A stretch of 64,000 nt of DNA. It comes from Halorubrum depositum. Lineage in GTDB: Archaea; Halobacteriota; Halobacteria; Halobacteriales; Haloferacaceae. The DNA lies in assembly GCF_007671725.1 (NCBI RefSeq), contig NZ_VCNM01000002.1, positions 496,001-560,000 of the forward strand. The letters are read 5' to 3'. The position numbers were made by a program, and so were the translations under genes. The notes beneath the pieces were generated by a model, which saw only the letters and a program-made list of their open reading frames with translations, was not told the origin of the DNA and ran no database searches. Of this stretch, positions 1-7,797 are shown piece by piece (within the stretch, counting starts at the first letter, position 1; every line of letters begins with the position of its first letter).

Positions 1-295
1 ACCCGCTGAACGTCGCCAGCAGGAGCCCGAACGCGGCGAAGACGACCGTCAGCCCGACCGCCCACCCCCGGCGGGCGGTCAGCCGGGTCTCGCGGCGGGC
101 GATCCGGAGGACGATCCCGGGGCGCGGGAGCGGGACGGAGATACGCTCCGCGTCGGTCGCGGTCTCGTCGGCGGTCCCGGTCTCCGTCGCCTCCGCGGGC
201 GCGTCTGTCGGCGAGGCGGCGGTCGCGCCGTCGACGACGCCGCCGTCGGGGGCCGGAGGCGTCGACTCGTCTCCGTCGCGTCCGCGCTCAGGCAT
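1..295 (-). CDS. nosY: ABC transporter permease NosY-like (N-terminal part)
   Basis: Only the first 98 codons lie in the window; the gene runs off the left edge. A hydrophilic, acidic N-terminal tail of about 70 residues is followed by a basic patch with RREXRLTARRGW-like character and the start of a first membrane segment. The ATG overlaps the end of nosF by 8 bases, so the two are translationally coupled. In known nos clusters the NosY permease works with the NosF ATPase and NosD in copper-site maturation of nitrous oxide reductase. The name rests mainly on position after nosD-nosF, as too little of the protein is visible to prove the family. Confidence 0.75.
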   Translation of the reverse strand, partial: MPERGRDGDESTPPAPDGGVVDGATAASPTDAPAEATETGTADETATDAERISVPLPRPGIVLRIARRETRLTARRGWAVGLTVVFAAFGLLLATFSG

Positions 296-1025
296 CGCGA
301 CCACCCCCGGTGAGCGAGACGAACGCGCCCTCGAGCCCGTCCTCGTGGTCGGCCCCGAGCCCGTCGGGCGTCCCCTCGGCGACCAGTCGGCCCTCGTCGA
401 GGACGCCGACGCGGTCGCAGACGCGCTCGGCCTCGCGCAGCGCGTGGGTCGCCATCAGTAGGGTGACGTCGGTCTCGTCGCGCACGCGGGTCAGGACCTC
501 GCGGAGCGCGGCGACGCCGTTCGGGTCGAGCCCCGCGGTCGGCTCGTCGAGCAGGAGCACCGACGGGTTCGCGAGGAGCGCGGCCGCCAGCCCGAGCCGG
601 CGGGACATTCCCTTCGAGTAGCCGTCGATGGGGCGGTCGATCGCGTCCGCGAGGCCGACGGTCGCGGCCGCGCCGGCGATGCGCTCGGCGGCGTCCTCCG
701 GGCTCGACCCCACCCCGCGGACGTCGGCGTGGAACTGCAGGGTCTCTCGCCCCGTCTCGCCCGGCGGGAAGCCGGGGTTCTCGGGTAAGATTCCGATCGC
801 CTCGCGGATCCGCCAGCCGATCTCGCCGACATCGCGGCCGCCGACCGAGACGGACCCCGCGTCGGGGCGCTCGTGGCCGGCGATCAGCCCGAACAGCGTG
901 GACTTGCCGGCGCCGTTGGTTCCCACGAGGCCGTACGCCTCGCCCGATTCGACCGCGAGGTCGAGCCCGGCGAGGGCCTCGACGTCGCCGTACCGCTTGT
1001 GAACGTCCGAAATTTCGATGCGCAT
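288..1025 (-). CDS. nosF: ABC transporter ATP-binding protein NosF
   Basis: A 245-residue cytoplasmic ABC ATPase. Walker A GTNGAGKST lies at residues 35-43, a signature-like YSKGMSRR at 136-143, Walker B VLLLDEP at 156-162 and the switch histidine at 194. The start MRIEISDVHKRYGD fits the usual ABC N-terminus; the open frame extends further upstream but that part is only antisense-style low-complexity sequence. It lies 2 bases after nosD and overlaps the permease gene. NosF-type ATPases power the NosY/NosD system that supplies the CuZ site of NosZ. Family assignment is certain; the Nos role comes from the operon. Confidence 0.93.
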   Translation of the reverse strand: MRIEISDVHKRYGDVEALAGLDLAVESGEAYGLVGTNGAGKSTLFGLIAGHERPDAGSVSVGGRDVGEIGWRIREAIGILPENPGFPPGETGRETLQFHADVRGVGSSPEDAAERIAGAAATVGLADAIDRPIDGYSKGMSRRLGLAAALLANPSVLLLDEPTAGLDPNGVAALREVLTRVRDETDVTLLMATHALREAERVCDRVGVLDEGRLVAEGTPDGLGADHEDGLEGAFVSLTGGGRDA

Positions 1026-1027
1026 GG

Positions 1028-2608
1028 TTACTGGTTCCGCTGGTGGTGGTCGTCTCCCGGGTCCGAGTCGTACTCGACGGTCGCGTCGACGGCCGCCGCG
1101 TAGGAGCGATACGGCTCGACGTCGCGGACGGGGTCGGCGAGCGGGCGGTGGTCGACGATTCCGGCGGTCTCGACCGCGGGGAACCGGCTCTCGACCAGCC
1201 GGATCGCGTCGAACGCGGGGCCGTCGGCGAAGACGGCCGCGGTCGGGTGCTCCTGGACGATCCGCTGGGCCGCGCCGGCCGGCCGGTGACGCGTCTCGCT
1301 CAGCCCGTCGTCGTCGGCGTCGGCGACGCGGGCGTCCGACCAGTAGTTCCCGCGGTCGGTACCGTTCCAAGCGACGAGCTCGCGGGTCGTCGTCAACACC
1401 GGCACCTCGTTCTCGACGAAGCCGTTGCCGACGACGGTCGTCCCCGAAGTCCCGGCGGAGTGGTGGACTCCGACGCCGTTCGCGTACAGGAGGTTCCCGC
1501 GGACCTCGTTGTGCTGGGCGTTGTAGAGGAACATCCCCTGGTCGTTGGCGACGAGGTCGTTGTCGCGGACGACGCTGCGGTCGATCTCCTTGAGCAGGAT
1601 CCCGTGGCCGCTCTCGCCCCGGTTCGCGACCGCGGTGTTGTTGACGACCTCGATGGAGTCGCTGACCATCAGCGCGTACCCCACGTCGTTCTCGAAGGCG
1701 ACGTTGTCGGCGATCCGGTTGTCGTCCGAGTACATGTAGTGGACGCCGTACCGGAGGTCCCACAGCGTGTTCCCCGTCGCCTCGACGTCGGAGGCCCACG
1801 AGTAGTAGATCCCGTCGCGCACGTCCGTAATCGACGTGTCGCGGATCTCGGTCCCCTCCGTCTCCCAGAGGTTGATCCCGTTGCCGCGGTTCGCGAACCG
1901 CGGCGCCTCGGTGCCCTCGATCCGCGAGTCGGCGACCGTCACCTCGTCGGCGCCGTTCACCCAGACGCCGAAGGCGGCGTCGGTGAGGTACAGCTCCGAG
2001 AGCGTCGCGCCCGAGGCGTTCTCGGCGACGTACACCGCGGAGTCCTGCGATTCGAGATTTTCGCCGGTGTCGTCGATCCAGACGCCCTCGACCGCCGCGT
2101 TCGGCGCCTCGAGGACGACGACGCTGTCGTCGCCGCCGCCGTCGATCAGGGCCTCGTGGGTCTCGGCCGCCCGGACCGTCACGTTCGGCTCGTCGACGAC
2201 GACGGGTTCCGCCGGCTCGAAGACGCCGGAGAGCTCGACCGTATCGCCGGGCTCCGCGGCGTCGACCGCGGCGTTCAGGTCGTCGTACGTCTCGCCCGGC
2301 GCGTCACCGGCGTCGTCGCCCGTCGCGTCGCCCTCGCTCGCGTCATACGATCCGCCGCCGCCCGCGCTCACGACCGTCGCGGTTCCCGACGCCGTCGGCC
2401 GCGCCGGGTCGTACGTCGGCGGGTCGACGACCGGCTCGTCGGTCCCGTTCGCGGCGCCGGCGGCGGTGCTCCCGGCTCCGTCGCCGGCCACGGCGCCACC
2501 CCCGGTCGCCGCGACGACGCCGCCGAGGACGGCCGCGAGCACGACGGCGGCGGCGACGAAGACCGCGCGCGCCGAGACGAGGCCGGCGACCGACGGGCGC
2601 CGGGTCAT
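1028..2608 (-). CDS. nosD: Periplasmic copper-site maturation protein NosD
   Basis: A 526-residue exported protein. Residues about 8-30 form a hydrophobic Ala/Val-rich signal or anchor segment. From about residue 120 there are repeated short beta-strand units with N, G, V and D spacing (right-handed parallel beta-helix, NosD/CASH type), including recurring elements such as NTAVANRG and YMYSDDNRIADN. NosD proteins are needed to assemble the copper centre of nitrous oxide reductase on the outer face of the membrane. It starts with ATG overlapping the stop of the preceding membrane-protein gene by one base and is followed at once by nosF. The long Gly/Ala/Asp linker (about 30-115) is typical of secreted haloarchaeal proteins. 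Confidence 0.93.
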   Translation of the reverse strand: MTRRPSVAGLVSARAVFVAAAVVLAAVLGGVVAATGGGAVAGDGAGSTAAGAANGTDEPVVDPPTYDPARPTASGTATVVSAGGGGSYDASEGDATGDDAGDAPGETYDDLNAAVDAAEPGDTVELSGVFEPAEPVVVDEPNVTVRAAETHEALIDGGGDDSVVVLEAPNAAVEGVWIDDTGENLESQDSAVYVAENASGATLSELYLTDAAFGVWVNGADEVTVADSRIEGTEAPRFANRGNGINLWETEGTEIRDTSITDVRDGIYYSWASDVEATGNTLWDLRYGVHYMYSDDNRIADNVAFENDVGYALMVSDSIEVVNNTAVANRGESGHGILLKEIDRSVVRDNDLVANDQGMFLYNAQHNEVRGNLLYANGVGVHHSAGTSGTTVVGNGFVENEVPVLTTTRELVAWNGTDRGNYWSDARVADADDDGLSETRHRPAGAAQRIVQEHPTAAVFADGPAFDAIRLVESRFPAVETAGIVDHRPLADPVRDVEPYRSYAAAVDATVEYDSDPGDDHHQRNQ

Positions 2609-3375
2609 CAGTTCACCCCCGCGCGGGAGTCGTCAGTGGTCGGAGCCGGCTCGTCGCTCGATCGGTCCCGTTCGCCCTCGGACCCGTCGCCCTCGCGCCG
2701 GTCCGCGAGGCGCTCGCGGAGCCGTTCCGCGGCCTCGCCGACGGTGATCCGCGAGTCGCGGAGCAGGTACGCCGCGACCAGCAGGAGGAACCCGAGTCCG
2801 GTCATGTACCCCCCGGGACCGAACCACGCCACCCCGCTGATGTTGGCGATCTCGTAGGCGCCCAGGAGCGGCGGCGTGAACTCCGCGACGCCGACGACGG
2901 GCGCGTCCTCGCCGAGCGCGTGACCCGCCTGGTACAGCCGGTACTGGACGATCGCGAACGTGCCGACGAACGCGACGGTCGCCCCGATCAGCTGGCCGAG
3001 GAGGCCGTAGCGGAGCTTGCGCTCGGTCGGCGCGACCGCCACGAAGGCGCCCGCGGCCGCCACCGCGAGGAACACGACCGGGCCGAGGATCCACTCCGGC
3101 GCGGCGATCGCGTCCGGGTGGACCGCGTAGTTCGGGTCCACGAACACCGGGTCCGGGTAGTAGAACCCGACGTAGTGGTTCAGCGCCTGCACCTCGGCGT
3201 AGTCGCCGCCGAGCCGGGGGTAGGCGTACAGCTCGACGAGCAGCCCCTCGGGATACTGGGGCGCCTCGAAGGCGATCTTCCAGACGGGCACCGCGAGCGC
3301 CGCGACGAACAGGACCGCCGCGGTCACGGGTAGAGCCCGTCTGAGCTCCGTCAGTCGGTCGAATGCGGGTCTCAT
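2608..3375 (-). CDS. nos-cluster integral membrane protein
   Basis: A 255-residue membrane protein between nosZ and nosD. Hydrophobic segments are seen near residues 14-36, 95-117, 121-145 and 190-210, with an acidic, Arg-rich cytoplasmic tail of about 45 residues. The extracellular loop after the first segment holds LNHYVGFYYPDP (about 65-76), a motif I associate with accessory membrane proteins of non-proteobacterial nos clusters. The His, Tyr and acidic residues could handle copper or a redox partner, but that is inference. It follows nosZ after 48 bases and touches nosD, so it is almost certainly co-transcribed. No established gene name is applied. Confidence 0.8.
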   Translation of the reverse strand: MRPAFDRLTELRRALPVTAAVLFVAALAVPVWKIAFEAPQYPEGLLVELYAYPRLGGDYAEVQALNHYVGFYYPDPVFVDPNYAVHPDAIAAPEWILGPVVFLAVAAAGAFVAVAPTERKLRYGLLGQLIGATVAFVGTFAIVQYRLYQAGHALGEDAPVVGVAEFTPPLLGAYEIANISGVAWFGPGGYMTGLGFLLLVAAYLLRDSRITVGEAAERLRERLADRREGDGSEGERDRSSDEPAPTTDDSRAGVN

Positions 3376-3423
3376 GGCGTGGGGGTGTGGGGTCGGGGGT
3401 GGTGATCGGGCGGTCGTTCGTTC

Positions 3424-5502
3424 CTATTCGCTCGGCTCGACGAGGAATCGCGAGCGCATCTCCAGGTGGAGCGCGCTACAGAAGTACGCGCAGTACGCCC
3501 AGAACACGCCCGGCTGGTCGGCCGTGAACGTCACTTCGCGGGTGTCCTGGGGCGCTAACGCGAGGTTGATGTCGTACTCCGGGATCGCGATCGAGTGGAT
3601 CACGTCGCTCGTGGTCTCGACGTTCGAGATCTTGAGGTGAACCTCGTCGCCCTCCCGCAGGGTGACCTCCGGGAAGGCGTACTGGTTGCGGCGCGCCCAC
3701 ATCTCGATCTCGACGGTGCTCTCGTCGACCCGCTCGAAGGACTCCTCGCCCTCGGCGACGTACTCCAGCTCGTAGTCGTCCGGGTCCCACGTCTTCGCGG
3801 GGTCGATCTTGTCCTTGTGGACGATGCTGGCGTCGTGCGGCTCGGGGTACGACGGCTTGTCCTTCACCAGCTGCATCCCGGCGTCGTCGTCGCCGATGTA
3901 GAACAGCTGGTCGTTCTCGGGGTGGATCGGCCCCACCGGCAGGAACCGGTCCTTCGAGAGCTTGTTCAGCGAGACGAGGTAGTCGCCCTGCGGCGACGCC
4001 GTGTACGACTCCGCGGCGATGAGGTGGCCGGGGTTGTAGTGAACGTCGTGGCGGTCGACGACCGGCTCCTCGGAGCCGGCCTCGGCCTCGACGGCGGCCT
4101 CGTAGTCCCACTTGACGACCTCGCTGTCGATGAACGTCGTCGTGTACGCGTGGCCCCGCCCGTCGTAGGCGGTGTGGAGCGGCCCCATCCCGATCCGGGG
4201 CTGGCCCACGATGGCGTCCTGCGGGTCGTCGACCTCGGCGATCGCCTCGATGTCGATGACCGTACAGCTCGGGTCGAGCTTCCCGGAGGCGATGGCGTAC
4301 TTCCCGTTCGGCGTCACGCTGACCCCGTGCGGGCTCTTCGGCGTCGCGACGTAGCGGACGATCGGGCGGTCGCCCTCGTTGAGCGAGCTGTCCATCGTCC
4401 CGTCGACGACGGGCACGCCGCTGATCTCCTCGTAGTTCCCGGCCTCGACGGCGTCCCAGATCGCTGGGATGTCGAACGCCTTCACGTAGTCGCGGTCGGA
4501 GCGGGCCATCTCGCCCTCGGTGGTCCCCTCCTCGCTGTTGTAGCCGGTCGCGAAGAACCAGCGGCCCTCCTTGCCGCCGTCCCCGTTGTCCATGTTGCCG
4601 TCGACCTCGACCTGCCACTCGACGTCCATCGTCTCCGGGTCGATGGCGGTGATGACGGAGCCGTACTCGTCCGGGCTCTGCACGTCGCGGCCGTCGTTCG
4701 GCATCGGGACGCGGAACTCGCCGACGCCGAAGACGAGCTGCGTGTCCGGCAGCTGCATGCAGGCGCCGTGGACGCCCTGGCAGTTCGGGACGTTCGTGAT
4801 CGCGTCCGTCTCGAAGTACTCCAGGTCGACCCGGGCCATCCGCCCGTTCGCCTTGTCGTTGACGAACAGCCAGCGGCCGTCGTAGTCGTTGTCGGTCTGG
4901 GAGACGCGCGGGTGGTGGGTGTCGCCCCACACGTGGCCGTCGCCCTCCTCCTCCAGCATCCGACTCGTCTTCGCGTCGTGGCCGTAGCCGCGCGCGCTCT
5001 CGGCCTGGAACACCGGGATCCGCATCAGCTCGCGCATCGAGGGGAGACCGACGACGCGGATCTCGCCCGTGTGACCCCCGGAGAGGAAGCCGTAGTACTC
5101 GTCGTGCTCGCCGGGCGCGACCGAGTGCTCGCCGCTCCCGGCCGCGCCGCCCGAGTCGTCGTCCTCGTCCGCGAGGATGCTCGTACAGCCCGCGAGCCCG
5201 CTCATCGCCCCGACGGCGGCGCCCGCCTTCATGAAGTCTCGCCGGCCGAGCTCCAGGCGCGGGAGGTCGAGGCTCGGGCGCTTCGCCGCGGTCGCGTCGG
5301 TTCCTTCGGCGGTCGAGGCGATGTCGCGCTCGTGGTCGGTGAGCAGGTGCTCGATCGTCCGCCCGTCGACGATCTCCGGCTCTCCGTCGGCCGCGTCCGT
5401 TCCGTCTGCCGGTTCCGTCTCGCCCGCGTCCGCGGGCGTCTCGTCGCGCTGTTCGTCGGCCGCTGCCGTCCGCTCGTCGCTGGCGTTGGGTTGGGAAGTC
5501 AT
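3424..5502 (-). CDS. nosZ: Nitrous oxide reductase NosZ (Tat-exported)
   Basis: A 692-residue enzyme reducing N2O to N2 outside the membrane, the last step of denitrification. The seven-bladed propeller contains the His-rich CuZ-type segments (for example LSGGHTGE, GDTHHPR, KSPHGVSV, GHAYTTTF, EPHDAS). The C-terminal cupredoxin carries the CuA motif CAYFCSALHLEM. A twin-arginine motif GRRDFMK lies at about residues 86-92 and a lipobox-like LAGC ends at residue 106, so a Tat lipoprotein is likely. About 85 acidic residues precede the twin arginines, which is unusually long. The ATG overlaps the stop of the BlaI-type regulator gene by 4 bases, which supports this start. Expression is expected under oxygen limitation. 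Confidence 0.97.
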   Translation of the reverse strand: MTSQPNASDERTAAADEQRDETPADAGETEPADGTDAADGEPEIVDGRTIEHLLTDHERDIASTAEGTDATAAKRPSLDLPRLELGRRDFMKAGAAVGAMSGLAGCTSILADEDDDSGGAAGSGEHSVAPGEHDEYYGFLSGGHTGEIRVVGLPSMRELMRIPVFQAESARGYGHDAKTSRMLEEEGDGHVWGDTHHPRVSQTDNDYDGRWLFVNDKANGRMARVDLEYFETDAITNVPNCQGVHGACMQLPDTQLVFGVGEFRVPMPNDGRDVQSPDEYGSVITAIDPETMDVEWQVEVDGNMDNGDGGKEGRWFFATGYNSEEGTTEGEMARSDRDYVKAFDIPAIWDAVEAGNYEEISGVPVVDGTMDSSLNEGDRPIVRYVATPKSPHGVSVTPNGKYAIASGKLDPSCTVIDIEAIAEVDDPQDAIVGQPRIGMGPLHTAYDGRGHAYTTTFIDSEVVKWDYEAAVEAEAGSEEPVVDRHDVHYNPGHLIAAESYTASPQGDYLVSLNKLSKDRFLPVGPIHPENDQLFYIGDDDAGMQLVKDKPSYPEPHDASIVHKDKIDPAKTWDPDDYELEYVAEGEESFERVDESTVEIEMWARRNQYAFPEVTLREGDEVHLKISNVETTSDVIHSIAIPEYDINLALAPQDTREVTFTADQPGVFWAYCAYFCSALHLEMRSRFLVEPSE

Positions 5503-5882
5503 TGTCGGGTGGTGGCGTCGGCTCCGTCGTCCGCTCCGCCGTCGCCGTCGGATTCCGTTCGGACCGCGATCCGCTCGACCGCCGAGTCGCCGAGGACCGT
5601 CCGCAGTTCGGCTTCGATCTGCGGAACGAGCCGGTCGCGGGCGGCCTCGGCGTCGAAGCGGTAGCGGTGTCGCGTCGTCCCCCGGAGCCGCTCCGCGCCA
5701 CGGTCGACGAGCCCCTTCTCGACGAGCCGGTCGACGGTCCGCTTCACCGTCGTGTACGCGACGTCGTCGCCGCGGCCCGTGACCGCGTCGTGCAGGTCGC
5801 GGGCCGTGAGGGAGTCGTCGGCGCGGCGCAGGACGGCGAGGAGCTCGCGTTCCCGCGGTCCGAGCTGTGTCCACTGGGTCAT
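5499..5882 (-). CDS. BlaI/MecI/CopY-family winged-helix regulator
   Basis: A 127-residue protein. The N-terminal two thirds form a winged helix whose recognition segment AYTTVKRTVDRLVEKGLV (42-59) closely matches the BlaI/MecI/CopY family; the remainder is an acidic, Arg-containing tail without cysteines. Family members are dimeric repressors released by a protease or by metal. Here no sensor protease lies next to it, and the gene overlaps nosZ by 4 bases, so regulator and N2O reductase are made from one message. Autoregulation through the dyad 37 bases upstream of the start is inferred. Copper status is an attractive signal because NosZ is a copper enzyme, but no metal ligands are evident. 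Confidence 0.85.
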   Translation of the reverse strand: MTQWTQLGPRERELLAVLRRADDSLTARDLHDAVTGRGDDVAYTTVKRTVDRLVEKGLVDRGAERLRGTTRHRYRFDAEAARDRLVPQIEAELRTVLGDSAVERIAVRTESDGDGGADDGADATTRQ

Positions 5883-5895
5883 GGGTGGTCGGAGC

Positions 5896-5980
5896 CGAAC
5901 GCCGTGGTTCGACCCCGCTACTGATCAGTACGGTCTAACCCCGGGGGTAGCTGTCGGCGAACTGTTCGGGGGTTTAAGTA
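5896..5980 (-). promoter_or_regulatory. Control region of the nos operon with three dyads
   Basis: Between the two regulator genes are a perfect 12-base palindrome TACTGATCAGTA (5919-5930), a dyad CGAAC-N6-GTTCG (5896-5911) and a tighter dyad CGAAC-N1-GTTCG (5958-5968). On the minus strand an AT-rich TACTTAAA (5973-5980) is the best TATA candidate. GGTTAGA (about 5933-5939) is a weaker one closer to the gene. BlaI/CopY operators are dyads with TAC and GTA arms, so the palindrome suits the downstream regulator. The CGAAC/GTTCG arms resemble, from memory, the cis element proposed for haloarchaeal denitrification genes. Binding assignments are inference. Confidence 0.6.
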
Positions 5981-6786
5981 CTATCCCCGGTCCCGAACGT
6001 CTGCGAGAAGAGCGCCGCCGTCACGATTCGGAGGTGTTCGGACACCGTGGACTTCGCGAGATCGAACTCGGCCGCGACGTCGGCTGCGGAGACGCCGCCG
6101 GTCTCGAAGTACCCCTTCTCGGCGGCGACCGTCGCGATCTCGGCCTGCCTGTCGGTCACGCCCGCGAGGTCCACCGGGACGATGTCATCGCAGCCGCCGG
6201 CCTCGTCGCCGCCTCCGCGGTCGACGCAGAGCCGGCGGAGCTCGACGTCGAGCCCGGCGGCCTCGCACTCGTCGACGATCGCCTGCAGCTCCTCGTGGCC
6301 GCTCAGGACGAACGACACCTGGATCTCGCCGTCGACGATCTCGGTCCGCCGCGGCGACACCGGGAAGCTCCCGAACGCCGCCGGGAGTCCGCCGCAAGAA
6401 CACCCCGCGCAGGGGGCGTCGCTCTCGGCCACGAGCGAGCGGTCCGGCGCGTGGGCGCCCGCTCCGTCGGCCGGGTCGGACGGTGCGTCAGCGCCCGATG
6501 CGTCGACAACGACGCCTCCGTCGGTGGCCGCGTCGTCGGCTGCGCGGTCCCCGTCGGCGTCCCGACGCTCGCAGGCGATCTCGTACCGGCCGTGCGCCCG
6601 GCCGCCGAACTCGACGAGGTCGAGGCCCGTCGGCGGTTCCTCGGGCGGGTCGGCGGCGACGAACTCGACCCGGTCGTCCGCCGAGTCGACCCGCAGGTCC
6701 TCCACCGCGGTGCTCGACGAGAGCGCGGCCACGGGACAGCCGTCGCAGGCCGACATCGCGAGTTCGACGTGGATCCCGTCGGTCAT
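5974..6786 (-). CDS. Cysteine-rich HTH-10 (bacterio-opsin activator type) regulator
   Basis: A 270-residue cytoplasmic regulator. The C-terminus (about 205-265) is an HTH-10 domain with DRQAEIATVAAEKGYFE and FDLAKSTVSEHLR, as in Bat, DmsR and NarO proteins of haloarchaea. The N-terminal part has nine cysteines (14, 17, 72, 126, 129, 131, 174, 187, 199), including CDGC and CAGCSC, suited to an iron-sulfur or other redox/metal sensor. NarO, a Cys-dependent HTH-10 protein, activates denitrification in Haloferax. The exact NarO cysteine spacing is not reproduced here, so this is a relative rather than a clear orthologue. Position 91 bases upstream of the nos operon suggests it activates nos genes. 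Confidence 0.85.
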   Translation of the reverse strand: MTDGIHVELAMSACDGCPVAALSSSTAVEDLRVDSADDRVEFVAADPPEEPPTGLDLVEFGGRAHGRYEIACERRDADGDRAADDAATDGGVVVDASGADAPSDPADGAGAHAPDRSLVAESDAPCAGCSCGGLPAAFGSFPVSPRRTEIVDGEIQVSFVLSGHEELQAIVDECEAAGLDVELRRLCVDRGGGDEAGGCDDIVPVDLAGVTDRQAEIATVAAEKGYFETGGVSAADVAAEFDLAKSTVSEHLRIVTAALFSQTFGTGDST

Positions 6787-6810
6787 GTGCGGAGATAGGC
6801 GCTCCGAGAC

Positions 6811-6820
6811 TCATATAACG
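6811..6820 (-). promoter_or_regulatory. TATA box of the HTH-10 regulator gene
   Basis: Minus-strand CGTTATATGA lies about 27 bases upstream of the ATG of the HTH-10 gene, the distance of an archaeal TATA box from a start site at or near the first codon. A leaderless or very short-leader transcript is expected. Confidence 0.55.
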
Positions 6821-6966
6821 CCGAGCGGTTTCCAGCGCGGTGAAAAGACCGGGACGCGCTCCGCGGTCGCGCCCCTTCGCGTCGGACCCTCCGCCGCCGT
6901 TCGGCGGGAGTCCGCGATCCGTTCCGGTGAGCGCGCCCTTTTCAATCCGGGGTCGGAACGGGCGGT

Positions 6967-7764
6967 ATGCCGCCACTGGAACTCCCGCTCGGGCTCGGCA
7001 CGTCGGGCCTCGACGACCCCGCGGAGTGCGCCGCGACCGTGACCGCCGCCCTCGAGGCCGGCTACCGCCACGTCGACACCGCGCAGATGTACGACAACGA
7101 GGCCGCGGTCGGCGAGGGGATCGCCGCCGCCGACGTCGACCGCGACGACGTCGTCGTCGCCACGAAGGTCCACCCGGAGAACCTCGCGCCCGAGGACGTG
7201 CGAGAGACCGCCCGCGAGAGCCTCGGCCGGCTCGGGCTCGACCGCGTCGACCTGCTGTACGTCCACTGGCCGATCCGCGCGTACGACGCCCCGGCGACCC
7301 TCCCTGTCTTCGACGAGCTCCGCGACGCGGGGCTCACCGACCACGTCGGCGTCTCGAACTTCACCCCCGAGCTGCTCCGCGAGGCCCGCGAGATCCTCGA
7401 CGCGCCGATCGCCGCCCACCAGGTCGAGTGTCACCCGCGGTTCCCGCAGGCGGAGCTCCGCGGGCTCGCCGCCGAGTTCGACCACCGGCTCGTCGGCTAC
7501 TCCCCGCTGGCCCGCGGCGACCTCTTCGACGACGAGGAGTTCCTCGCGATCGCCGAGCGGGCCGACCGATCGCCGGCGGTCCTCGCGCTCGCGTGGGCGC
7601 TCGCTCGCGGCGTCACGCCGATCCCGAAAGCGACGGGCGACCACGTCGCCGAGAACCTCGCCGCCGTCGACGCCGAGATCGACCCGGCCGTCCTCGACGA
7701 GATCGACGCGTTAGAGCCGGGCGATCGGAAGATCGACCCCGATGACGCGGCGTGGAACCGCTGA
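6967..7764 (+). CDS. Aldo/keto reductase
   Basis: A 265-residue cytoplasmic NADPH-dependent oxidoreductase of the aldo-keto reductase superfamily (2,5-diketogluconate reductase-like length). The catalytic tetrad is intact: Asp37 (HVDTAQ), Tyr42 (MYDNE), Lys67 (ATKVHPEN) and His100 (YVHWP). The coenzyme-binding end IPKATGDHVAEN and the strand VGVSNF are also present. It reads away from the nos region as a single gene, with a TTTTCAA-like promoter element about 30 bases upstream. The physiological carbonyl substrate cannot be told from sequence. Confidence 0.93.
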   Translation: MPPLELPLGLGTSGLDDPAECAATVTAALEAGYRHVDTAQMYDNEAAVGEGIAAADVDRDDVVVATKVHPENLAPEDVRETARESLGRLGLDRVDLLYVHWPIRAYDAPATLPVFDELRDAGLTDHVGVSNFTPELLREAREILDAPIAAHQVECHPRFPQAELRGLAAEFDHRLVGYSPLARGDLFDDEEFLAIAERADRSPAVLALAWALARGVTPIPKATGDHVAENLAAVDAEIDPAVLDEIDALEPGDRKIDPDDAAWNR

Positions 7765-7797
7765 GAGACGGCCGACGCGCCGGCGCCGGGAGGCGTT

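Noticed and set aside
1043-2857. Long open frames on the opposite strand of nosD and of many other genes
   Set aside because: They are mirror frames of GC-rich coding DNA with Arg/Pro/Val-biased composition and no family motifs; the minus-strand frames have clear families.
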